Of a DNA stretch of 12,435 bases, positions 1-8,353 are shown piece after piece (positions within the stretch are counted from its first letter, which is position 1; each line of letters begins with the position of its first letter). The DNA comes from Amoebophrya sp. AT5.2. Its lineage: Eukaryota; Sar; Dinophyceae; Syndiniales; Amoebophryaceae. The stretch is taken from the NCBI GenBank assembly GCA_005223375.1, contig RXOD01005808.1, positions 1 through 12,435 on the forward strand. Direction: 5' to 3'. The notes beneath the pieces were generated by a model, which ran no database searches, was not told where the DNA came from, and saw only the letters and a program-made list of their open reading frames with translations. The translations under genes and the position numbers were made by a program.

Positions 1-2
1 AC

Positions 3-3000
3 CAGCGGAGCGGAAACGCGAGCCAGCAGCCGCGCGGGCGCAGCGAAAAAAACCGTGGAACTAGTCGGAATTGTTCTCGGGACCGTGGCCGCCGACGCGG
101 GGATGGTACCGACCGGCCCCGCGACGGTGACCGCGCACGGTCTAGGCGACGGAGCAGGACCCGCGATTCCAGGGGACGAGAATCCAGGGGACGAGACCAC
201 GACAGAACGCGTACTTTTTGATCTATCTGCTGTGAATTTGTTCTTTTTCCGTCGACACGTAGGTAGCTCCATCGGACGGAGCAGCTGTGAATGTAATCGT
301 CTGGTAATGGTATACATAATCGACGTCCGCAAACCCACTTCCACGACAGGCGACAACACGTCCCAGCAGAACGCGAGCGCGCAGAGGCGGCGCGCCGGCC
401 GGGGGCAGCGCGGCGGTCGGGGTGGACGCAACGGGCACCACGCGCAGCCCCCGCGAGACCAGAATGACGCCAGGCAGCACGGTGGCCCCGGAGAAATAAA
501 CCGGCAGGTGCCCGCGGGGGAGGCCGGCGTGATAATCCGCCCGAAGGATCCTGCCCGTGGCGTAAACAAGGCAATGGGGGAGAACAATAGCGTGTGCTCG
601 ACGACCGGGTCCACGATCATGGTGCTGAAGCCGAACAACCGGTCCGGAGCCCCCTCTTCTAACAATGACGTGAACGGAGGAAGCCATGGCTCCACGTTCG
701 GCGGTGCCACCAGCCCGCGGAGCTGCACGTTCGGCGTTTGCGGCCGGTCCGTCGGGCGGCAGCCGATCGGGCGCCGCCTCCGGGGACACGTCCTGGGGCT
801 GCAGCCGAAGGTCGCCCGGCACCACCTGGACGATTTCTTCGACCGCTGTGGCATCACCGGAGGGGAGCTGGACAAGGTCTACAAAGAGGTCGAGGAAATG
901 AGCAACAACGAGATCGTCCGCGTCTTCGCCGAAGGCAACATCGAAAACGCGCGAAACCCGACCGCGGTCTGCATCGCGCGGATGCGAAAAGCCAGAAAAG
1001 TGGAGGAGCAGGGAAAGCCGGTATGCATTTTAAGTTCGCTTTTAGATTTTTTATGCCTATATTTTTATGTGGTAGATCTACTTCATGAAACAATAGCAGC
1101 TTTACTTTGGTCTCCAGATACTGTGGTCAGTCTCCAGATTCTCCAGATTCCCCAGACACACCCAAAATGCCTGATACAACTGAACAATAGATGCCGCGCG
1201 TGGAGTGGCTGCTTTTCGAGCAGAACGTGGAACCCTTGCAGGCCGTGAACAATTTTCCCTGCATGGACTCGACGGAGCGGTATTGCAAGAAGCACCGGCT
1301 CGAGGAGGTAGTGGAGCAAAGTTTGAACGCGATGCCGGACGGCATTTTGGAGTGGCTCGGCACGCGCAAGGACTGGCTCGCGGGCGAGGACCCGCTCGCG
1401 CAGCTGGAGACTTACGCGAGCAAAACCAACTTCGTGAAGGAGTGCGAGGTGCACGCGTTCTTTCGGGACCACTGCGCGCATTTCGACGAGGAGGATGTCG
1501 TGTCTATGGGGCCGGTGGCGAACGAGTCTGGTATGCCGCATGTTCAGGAGCCGGTGCGAGAGGAAAATGGGGGGGGGAAGCAGCGAGAAGGGCAAACCGC
1601 CGAAGTAGTAGCCACCGTAGCGACAGCGTCGAGCGGGAGCGGTGCAGGCGGGATCAGGAGCGGACTGGCAGGGACAGACGACAACGGCAACGGCGGCAAC
1701 CACTCCTCGTGCGAGTCCGTCTACGCGAGCGAACACCAACAGATGGAGTCCACCGCGTCGAACTGCGGGGCAGGCATGACCAGTTCCTGCTCCGCCGGGG
1801 AGAGCGAGCAGGAGGGGGACGCGATGCCGGTGGACGCGGCGATGACGGCGTTTGCGGCCTCTTCGGGAACGGACAACGAGGAGCAAGGCAAATTAGTAGC
1901 CAATGACCAGAACAAGCTGAACGCGGATCCGAGTCCGTTTGAGGGATCAGCCGCGGGAGCAGCCGCCGTCTCGCCGCTTGGAGTAGCCGCCGTCTCGAAA
2001 GCAGGAGGGGTAAGCCCGAGCCGCCTGAACAACCCCTTCCTCGTCGCAGACACACCGATAGAAATGGACATCGATATTATCGAGGGTGCAGCGCCGGTCG
2101 TTGACGATGTAGTTGACAAAAGCGGCGAGGAGGGGGTTGGCGAGAAGATGGCGGACGCTGCCCAGAGCAGTCGGGCCTCGAGCAAGGACCTGTCGAGCAA
2201 GGACCCGTCGCAGAATCCGTCGCCAAGATCAGAAGCGCCGTCGAACCCCAGCAGTGCCGGCGCCGCCTCGGCTGGCGGTGCATCTTCCTCCGGATCTGCA
2301 CAGAAGCCGTCGTCCGTAGCAGCGCCGCCACGACTCCCGCGCGGCAAATCCAAATCGCGGCGAATCCCGCTGCGGACGCAATTCTTTCGCGCCAACTTTC
2401 AGAAGCAGCTGGCGCTTGCGACCGGGTGGAATGCGCAGACACCGATGTCGCGTGACCAGATCGAGGAGTTTCTCGCGGTGGAGTTCGCCAGCATTGAAGA
2501 CTACATTGCTCGCCACCACCTGGACCCCGCCTCGGAAGCAGCAGAGGGGCTCCGCGTCGTGGTCGACGAAGTGCAGAAACAGATCCTGCAGGAGGGGCTG
2601 TTGCTACCGGCGATTCTGTTGGAAACGGCGGGGGCCGAAAGCAGTGAGGACGGGCGCGCCGGGGTGTCCGGGCTTGTAGGTAGCGAGTCAGCCGCGGGAC
2701 CGGAATGCCTGCGGGGGACAGAAAGCTCGGCGCACGATCCTTCCGCGGGAACCGGAGAAGCGGAGCCGATGCAGGGCGTCGAATTTGCGAGTAGCTCGTC
2801 AGCGGGAGCGCACCACCAAGAACCCACAGATTCCACAACGACGGCTAGTTCGCATGAGGCAGGCGCGGCGGGAACTGGCGGGCAATCAGTGACCACAGGT
2901 TCATCGTCCGCAAGTAGTTCTTCGTCGTCGGGGCAACTTAGAAGGGGGGCGAAAGTTCTTTCTCCTGGAACGCTAAAAGCAATGGAAAGTCTGCTGCTCG

Positions 3001-4723
3001 GGCGTTTGTTCCAGGTTGCGCAAATTCTGGACAGGAAAAGACAGCTCACCGACGGCAAGAAAATTTACGCCAACACGTTTTACGCCGGATTGCGGAGCGA
3101 CGGCACTTCCGGTTTAGGGTTGGGAAGCGTGGTCGGCACAACTTCGAGCGGGAACAAGAAACCGCATAATGCGTCCGAGTCCGAGAAGGACGGCGGCCCG
3201 GCGTCTGTAAATGGAAGCCCGCAGCAAGGGCCAATAGGCGGCAGTGCCGCAAATAATGTTCGCGCTGGCGGACCCACCTGTGGCGGTAAAAGCAACAACA
3301 AAGCGGCAGCGGGTGCAGGCGGAGGCACGATGGGTGGGGGGCCGTCCCTACATTGGGATCGCGTGGTGGCACATCCGGACGTGGGATCCGACCCCGTCTC
3401 TTGCGAGAGGTTCCTGAACGAAAACGGGGTGGATGCGGTGGCCAAAGAGCTGTTCTGGGAGTGCAACGAATACGAACGCGGGCAGGTCATTCTGATCGGC
3501 AGTTTGCAGAACCAGGGCAACCCCAGCGCCGTGCTGATGGGCCGCCTCGGAAAAGCGACAGGACGGGGGCGCAAAATCGTCGACGAATACTGGGACAGGT
3601 AGTACAGCTTTCTTGTGCGCGGAAACGAGATGACTGATGACTCGAAAAAGCCAGCTCTACGCGATGTGTGAAGCAGTTTCGAACAGTAGAAATCGTGGCG
3701 TACATGACATTTATTCCGCTGTCAGGTTTCTTTAACAGATATCAAAGCGTGCTGCACATATACTCTGTACGACTACTAACAGGAAAAACCCGGATCCGTT
3801 GACGGGCGGGGCAACGGCAGCGGCAGCGCGACAGACCGCTCCTAAGCAGGAGGCAGTCTTGCGCGAAGACAAGATCGACGAGGAGCTGCTGGAACAGATC
3901 GACGACTTTTGTAAAGTCAATCGCCTCACCGAAGCTATTCGCCAACGCCTTATACAGAGCCCAGACGGTACTTGTAAATGTCATTTCGTGAAAGCAATCA
4001 ACTCTGATATGGGGCGGAATCTCTGGCGCTGAAAATCGATCGCGACGGCCACGGCATAATTTCCAATCAATTATCAATATCATCTTCTTTGTTTTTATGC
4101 TGCCCAATATCCTTATCCTTTTCCTTGAACTTAACCATTTACCTTGGTATGGATATCATCGGCGGGAGCTAAGTGGGCTACTTCTTATTTTTACAGGTAC
4201 GATCGAAGCGATTACGGACGGCATGGAGGTGGATAGCAGTATACCAGCTTCGGAGAACATAACGAAGCGGCTGGACGCGCTGGGCCGTCGCCTTCCCCAC
4301 CTTGCGGAGGTGCGGGTTTTTTTGCGCGACTACACCGTGGACGAGCGAGCCACAGACATGTTTCTCGGTTGCCAGGACTGGCAGCAACGGGAAATTATCC
4401 TCAACGCGAAGGTACTTATTATATTAGTTTCGATCGCGTTTGTCCGGGTCCGGGATCTACAACTTGAGGTGCGTCACATGCGGTGGTGCGGTTGTAGTTT
4501 CTCTTTTTTTATTTAGTATCTTTCTCCATCAGAAATAGTAACTGCGCCTATAATTTCGAATTTGAATGTTATTTTTTGCAACTGAATTCAGACGACGGAC
4601 CTGACAAAGATGCGGAATCCGAGCTCGTGGGTGGTGACAGCGATCTGCCAGGTGCGAAAACGGCCGCGACCAGATCTCCGCGGACGAAACTTCGTGACAC
4701 CCTGCCCACAAGCTGCGAAATAA
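3..4723 (+). CDS. SR/RGG-rich multi-repeat protein, 5' partial, six exons
   Basis: Inferred exons are 3-210, 350-1020, 1191-3598, 3783-3967, 4197-4411 and 4592-4723. All junctions are GT...AG, all phases fit, and together they give 1272 residues and a TAA. Residues are numbered from the first full codon in the window. Residues 1-69 are rich in Arg-Ser, Arg-Asp and Arg-Gly pairs, as in SR splicing factors. Residues about 80-100 are RGG-like. A helical repeat with an Asn-Pro-Ser/Thr core follows at about 229-285 (Asn272-Pro-Thr), 1031-1083 (Asn1070-Pro-Ser) and 1195-1250 (Asn1238-Pro-Ser). Related units lacking that core lie near 318-350, 728-770 and 1135-1165. Between about 400 and 1000 the chain is mostly disordered Ser/Gly/Ala. 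No RRM, KH or catalytic motif is visible. I recall this Asn-Pro-Ser repeat from many dinoflagellate proteins, but its function is not known to me. A nuclear RNA-binding role is inferred from the Arg-rich N-terminus. The stop codon lies inside AATAAA (4719-4724); whether that acts as a poly(A) signal is unknown. Confidence 0.75.
168..197 (+). repeat. 15-base tandem duplication coding Ser-Arg-Gly-Arg-Glu/Asp
   Basis: Two adjacent copies of TCCAGGGGACGAGA followed by A or C occupy 168-182 and 183-197. They lie in the Arg-rich first exon and code for Ser-Arg-Gly-Arg-Glu then Ser-Arg-Gly-Arg-Asp. A recent in-frame duplication is the simple explanation. Confidence 0.8.
211..349 (+). other. Intron 1 of the SR/RGG gene
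   Basis: The Arg-Ser/Arg-Asp frame (codons from position 3) reaches a stop at 213-215, just after a GTACTT donor at 211. The RGG frame downstream is open in another phase. The acceptor ACGACAG ending at 349 restores phase (1 base before, 2 after) and rebuilds an Arg codon. A nearer acceptor, CACGTAG ending at 262, also keeps phase but would make a 52-base intron, much shorter than the others. The donor is firm; the acceptor is my preference. Confidence 0.6.
1021..1190 (+). other. Intron 2 of the SR/RGG gene
   Basis: This 170-base segment is richer in A and T than the exons and begins GTATGC. It ends ACAATAG directly before an ATG that opens the 2.4 kb exon. It is phase 0: codon 1018-1020 is followed by codon 1191-1193. 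It contains near-tandem copies of TCTCCAGAT and variants around 1110-1155. The upstream frame stays open through most of the intron, so a reader of open frames alone would miss the splice. The repeat unit just upstream and the related unit just downstream support joining. Confidence 0.8.
1754..1818 (+). repeat. Segment with a diverged copy at 11763-11827
   Basis: This part of the third exon codes for the run Ala-Ser-Asn-Cys-Gly-Ala-Gly and the following Ser-Cys-Ser-Ala-Gly. Counted by eye without gaps, 53 of 65 bases match 11763-11827, which lies 10 kb away on the same strand. The similarity fades out on both sides. On the protein level it extends from about 1717 to about 1890. Confidence 0.8.
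1961..1997 (+). repeat. Direct 13-mer repeat, period 24
   Basis: AGCCGCCGTCTCG occurs exactly at 1961-1973 and 1985-1997, in frame in the low-complexity region of the SR/RGG gene. It codes for an Ala-Ala-Val-Ser motif twice. Confidence 0.75.
2178..2205 (+). repeat. Direct 13-mer repeat, period 15
   Basis: TCGAGCAAGGACC occurs exactly at 2178-2190 and 2193-2205. It gives two Ser-Ser-Lys-Asp units in the disordered region of the SR/RGG gene. It resembles the 15-base duplication in the first exon in period, not in sequence. Confidence 0.75.
3599..3782 (+). other. Intron 3 of the SR/RGG gene
   Basis: The donor GTAGTA at 3599 comes one base before the in-frame TAG at 3600. The acceptor CTACTAACAG ends at 3782. 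Joining 2 bases plus 1 base gives an Arg codon and continues into Lys-Asn-Pro-Asp. The earlier acceptor TTTAACAG ending at 3738 would lead to a TGA in frame, so it is disfavoured. Length is 184 bases. Confidence 0.75.
3968..4196 (+). other. Intron 4 of the SR/RGG gene
   Basis: The donor GTACTT at 3968 interrupts a Pro-Asp-Gly motif. The acceptor TTATTTTTACAG, with a clear pyrimidine tract, ends at 4196. One base before plus two after rebuild Gly1158. Length is 229 bases and the body is AT-rich. The joined protein matches the uninterrupted Pro-Asp-Gly-Ile unit at residues about 342-345, which supports the junction independently. Confidence 0.8.
4412..4591 (+). other. Intron 5 of the SR/RGG gene
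   Basis: The donor GTACTT follows the AAG codon at 4409-4411. The acceptor ACTGAATTCAG ends at 4591. It is phase 0 and 180 bases long. Splicing joins the first half of a repeat unit to its Asn-Pro-Ser-Ser second half, completing the same domain pattern seen within the single exon at 3402-3560. Confidence 0.8.
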
Positions 4724-5884
4724 ATCAGCCGGCACACACGCACCCACTCTAGACTCATCATGGAGTTCTACCTATTGGTACCTACCTCGCGAACCGAAGA
4801 TGGATGGGAATCGATGACTCTGGTGACGGCGATGGATCAGATGAAATTTCGCGATTAGGTTTCTGATTTGCTGTCTACCGAAGGGGTCTTTATATCTCTC
4901 TCCTGCGAGGACGGCTGTACATAGCCTCAACTTCCTACTACGACGGGCACCAAAATTACAGTACCTCCTACGGGTATATGAAACGCAGCAATCAAAATCA
5001 TTACAGCATGTTTTATTCCAAATGACACGGTTCTAGGCAGAGAACCACGAGCAGCACCGCCTTCATTTCAGTCTCGATCGACTTATTCTCAATCAAATTT
5101 TCGAACTCTTCACGCTGTACTCTCACATGATCTGGAATCCAATGGTAGTTGCAATTGGAGCAAAGCGGGCCTTTTCATGAGATCGCACCCGCCCATGCCG
5201 CACTACATCATGCCGTTGTAAGCATCTCACATATGCCTGCCCGCCAAGTTGAGTGCTTCAAGAAAACGCGAGGCACATCATGATTGATCATCCGCAAGCG
5301 GAGTTTGACCGCGACGAAATCGTCGTACAACGACGGGGGACAAGGGGAAAAGAAGGGCACTGAAAAAATACGAACGACTTCATTCTTCGTCCACGAAAAG
5401 AAATGTTTATAAATGCACTTGTGAGTATTTGTGTGTGATCATTGGCGCAGTGGCCAAAACATCGCGATGTCATGTTTTGCCTATCCACTCCATCGCGCTG
5501 TCGCGCTTTTGCTCTGGCGCACGCAGAAGTAATCCACGCTCAGATCTCTGTGTGCCCGATTTGCTTGCGGATTGTTTATGTTCGGAATTCGATGATGTCT
5601 CTCATCAACGCACACTGAGTGGTCATCGTGGAGCGAAATCCTTTTAGAAAAGAGAGATGACAGAGTTGAGTGCGTGTCCCACTGGGCTTTTCGATATCGA
5701 CACTCGACTTTATTGCCTTACAGTTGCGAGACGCCGTGCTTGTTTTTCTGATTCCAGACGTAGTGGTAGTCGTTCGTTCGCTTCTTACTTTGAACTTGCC
5801 ACTTGCGACATGACGCCTGGCCGCTGACACTACCTACGAACGCAACACGTCCAACCGTTCACGGGGTCTTCGAGCATCCCAAAG
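4724..5884 (+). other. Spacer between the SR/RGG gene and the His-rich gene
   Basis: This 1.16 kb stretch is less GC-rich than the exons. It has only short open frames on both strands, with no recognisable domain and no pair of good splice sites joining them. I see no tRNA-like or rRNA-like segment. It presumably holds the 3' UTR of the first gene and the 5' region of the next. Confidence 0.6.
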
Positions 5885-6842
5885 ATGGGTTTTTTGCACT
5901 TGCTGGAGTCGTTGGAGGACCACTCGCACGTGGACCACGACCACGAGCATTTCCATGATCATGATCATCACTTTCACGAACACGAGACCGGTACTTGATG
6001 GCTGGATTTCGATGCAGGTTGTTCGATGATCGTGATTTACTGTCGCTTACACATCTATCATAAAAAAACCACACTTTATTTTTGCAGGTGGCTCGACTGC
6101 ATCGTCCGGTCCCAGTGCGGAGTGGCGGTCCTTCGGCGTGCCAGTCCCGGCGCAACGCTTCCGCGGCACGACAGCGGCACTGCGAACTGGTTTTTACGAC
6201 CATGGCAGCGGAGCTGCCAGCGCCGCACCCGCGTCGTCGTACCTTCATCCGCACCAGGTCAAGATGATCTCCGCACCATCGCCAGGCCACCGCCAGCATC
6301 AAGGACTGATGTCCCTGACGCCACCGCCGCTCTCCTCGGCGGCGTCGCGCATCCTGAGCTCGCTTTCAGCTTCGTTAAAGACTGCGTTCGCCGATTTCAC
6401 CCAGATACATGGCAGACCTGCCATCGCCACAGGGATGGAAGATCCTTCGAACGCCGATGAAGACCCCATCTCCTCTTCCACGCTCGGCGTCTGGGGCGAA
6501 CTTTCCGCGGAGACCCGAATCTACCTGTCGCGGCTGATGCGCGACGTGGCGCAGGACATTCGCGACGGTGAAGCGTTCTTTGCGAACAGCGACCAGCTCG
6601 AGGAGGCGGAGGCGCGGGCGTTGCAGCTGCGCGTGGCGCACTCGATCGCCGGAACCACGCTCGCGGGCGCGTTCGCGCTTTTTTCCGGGTTTGTGTACAA
6701 GCTGTCGGCCCGCTCGGCCGCGGCGGCGGCGCGTGCCGCGCGGAGGGCGGAAAAGGAGAAATTGGCGGGCAGCCGGGCGGGTGGGAGCCGGGGGAGAAGA
6801 CATGGTCCAGTGGCAGACGGGGAAGCACAAGTGCTGTTTTGA
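5885..6842 (+). CDS. His-rich, single-membrane-helix protein, two exons
   Basis: Exons 5885-5990 and 6088-6842 join in phase (1 + 2 bases, Gly36) to give 286 residues. The ATG has a good context (AAAGATGG). Residues 13-33 contain 11 His alternating with Asp, Glu and Phe, a likely binding site for divalent metals such as zinc. A low-complexity Ser/Pro/Ala region follows to about 120. Acidic and helical residues (about 145-217) lead into one hydrophobic segment at 218-241, then an Arg/Ala-rich tail that ends the protein at Phe286. The basic tail suggests the C-terminus faces the cytosol or matrix. There is no signal peptide. I do not recognise the family. His-rich runs occur in ZIP and cation-diffusion-facilitator transporters, but those have many membrane helices and this has one. 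A metal buffering or membrane-anchoring role is a guess. Confidence 0.7.
5991..6087 (+). other. Intron of the His-rich gene
   Basis: This 97-base intron starts GTACTT and ends TTATTTTTGCAG, with a strong pyrimidine tract. Without splicing the His-rich frame ends at a TGA six bases into the intron. The exon downstream is open in the matching phase. Confidence 0.8.
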
Positions 6843-8291
6843 GGAGAAATTCGCAGCGACATCTCACAACTGCTAGTAACCGATAAGAAGTTCTTGCGAT
6901 TGCGATCGCGTGCTGCAGGGACAGGCGTGCAGCCAGACCGTCATTCAGCGACGAGGACCGGCGCTTCAGGTTGTCTGTCCGTGCGGCACCCATCGAGTCG
7001 GAGGTCTAGCTGTGGGGATGGGGCATATTAATTTTAGTTTTTTCTTGTTGTGTAGCTGTACTTACGCGCGGTGGTCACCGGAGAAGTAGTGATCTTTCGA
7101 AGAAACTGAAACCTGATTGCAACAAGCGCGAGCACAAACTGCGAAGCAGCGGCGCGTTACTTACTTAATCTAGTGATGCTATAACGTTTTGGTTCTTCTT
7201 CATCTTCTTCTTGAGTGAACACCAATCTGAGGCGGACGGCGCCGCTCCAGTCCAGCGCCGTAAATCGCAATTACTTTTATTAGCTGAACTTGGAGTATAA
7301 TTGTATTGACACCAGTACTTATTTTTGGCTCGTTCTCGACGTCTAGAGGAAACACACTTCTCGAGCTCAAGAGTAGATATGCGCTGAAGGTGCGACCTTG
7401 CCGCTCTGGAGAAAAACGATAGAGGGACCTGTTCCGTGTCTCTACACGTGTACTCTTATACACGCAGAGCTCATGAGAGATTCTGACGTCTCGCACTTGT
7501 GCTCCGGATGACGATTGTTGATACACACTCGATGATCGAGATCTGATGTTCGTGAAACAGCTCAGAATATACATCCTCCTCGCAAGTCGTGCAAGAATCC
7601 AGATGAGATCCTGGTATTATCAGATGATCTTCGGTTAGAGCCAGCGCGAAAGAGGCCATGCAAGGGTAAGAAGCTACGAGCCCCCGAAATGCTCGCTGCG
7701 GAGGATTGAAAATGATAGTTGTAGACATGCATCCATGCACGCAATCTCCAGCCCGACGCGTGCACACAACTCGCATCGATGGTGCAGGACAGAACCGTTA
7801 GCGGAGAGTAAACTCGCACGAAAAGGACTTAGCAGCTGGATGAACAGGACTCGGCCGCTGGACAATGTTGTGGATTTTTATTGGATCGCAAGGTCTGATA
7901 GAATTTTTACAGGACTCATAGAACTGTAAGTATGGTGTATCAACATTTATAGGTTTTACTTGAATTCTCGAAGACTTCCAAAAGGAGCCATGTCACTACA
8001 CGCGGACCATCACACTTGGCTCGCGACGCAGGTACTTGTGAGTGCCCAACAAACTGCCTCAAACGATGCGGCGCGTCAGACGACGAAAAATGCGACTTTG
8101 TGTCCGATCAACGACTGGATGCTGCACGGACAGCACTGTCGGGCGGGAACCGATCGGGAAGGTGTTAAGTCTGAAGAAAGTAGCCATGTTTTGTAGGCAG
8201 GAAAAGACTCAGCGCGTTTACCTATCGCCTTCTTCACCTTTTTGAAGCAGCTACAGAAGATCTATGCCAAGGATGCGTATGGTTATGATCT
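6843..8291 (+). other. Spacer between the His-rich gene and the ERMARD-like gene
   Basis: This 1.45 kb contains several open frames of 60-125 codons on both strands. None shows a domain, balanced composition or matching splice sites that persuade me. A possible mini exon at 7990-8031 is followed by GTACTT at 8032, the donor type used elsewhere here. I found no acceptor that would join it in frame to 8292. Promoter and UTR sequence are expected here but cannot be delimited. Confidence 0.55.
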
Positions 8292-8298
8292 ATGCCAA
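8259..8298 (+). repeat. 12-base direct repeat spanning the ERMARD-like start
   Basis: GATCTATGCCAA occurs at 8259-8270 and 8287-8298. The second copy contains the ATG assigned as the start of the downstream gene, and the first carries an ATG in another frame. Confidence 0.8.
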
Positions 8299-8353
8299 CT
8301 ACAACAGGCGTTTTCTGGTCGGCGGACAGCTCGGCTGTGCCGGTGCCGACTAG
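8264..8353 (+). promoter_or_regulatory. Possible upstream open frame overlapping the next start
   Basis: Four ATGs in one frame (8264, 8273, 8279, 8285) begin a 29-codon frame ending TAG at 8351-8353. It overlaps the first codons of the gene at 8292. If the mRNA starts upstream, these ATGs would compete with the one at 8292, whose context (T at -3) is weak. If the 5' end is formed by a trans-splice or an AG acceptor within this stretch, they would be absent. Function is not shown. Confidence 0.25.

Noticed and set aside
263..349. Alternative exon start at 263 for the SR/RGG gene
   Set aside because: Phase is kept, but intron 1 would be only 52 bases and the added residues look non-coding (hydrophobic and AT-rich). 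Not fully excluded.
223..825. 200-codon open frame on the minus strand
   Set aside because: It is opposite the RGG-coding exon and intron 1. Its Arg/Pro/Gly-rich composition is what the complement of that exon produces, and no domain is visible.
1721..2838. Long minus-strand open frames (1721-2395 and 2077-2838)
   Set aside because: They mirror the Ser/Gly/Ala low-complexity exon, where GC-rich codons suppress stops on the other strand. The similarity of the first to a minus-strand frame near 11716-11876 follows from DNA identity of the repeated segment.
7200..7574. 124-codon minus-strand frame in the spacer
   Set aside because: There is no domain, the composition is irregular and no partner exon is seen. 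It is the longest of several similar chance frames there.
7990..8031. Possible 14-codon first exon with a GTACTT donor at 8032
   Set aside because: It would be phase 0, and no acceptor joins it in frame to 8292 onward because of the stop at 8286-8288. One GTACTT is expected by chance every few kb.
8180..8196. GTAGCCATGTTTTGTAG, reminiscent of the dinoflagellate spliced leader
   Set aside because: Only the first eight bases match the leader as I remember it, and the rest diverges. That is not enough to call a retroposed leader relic.
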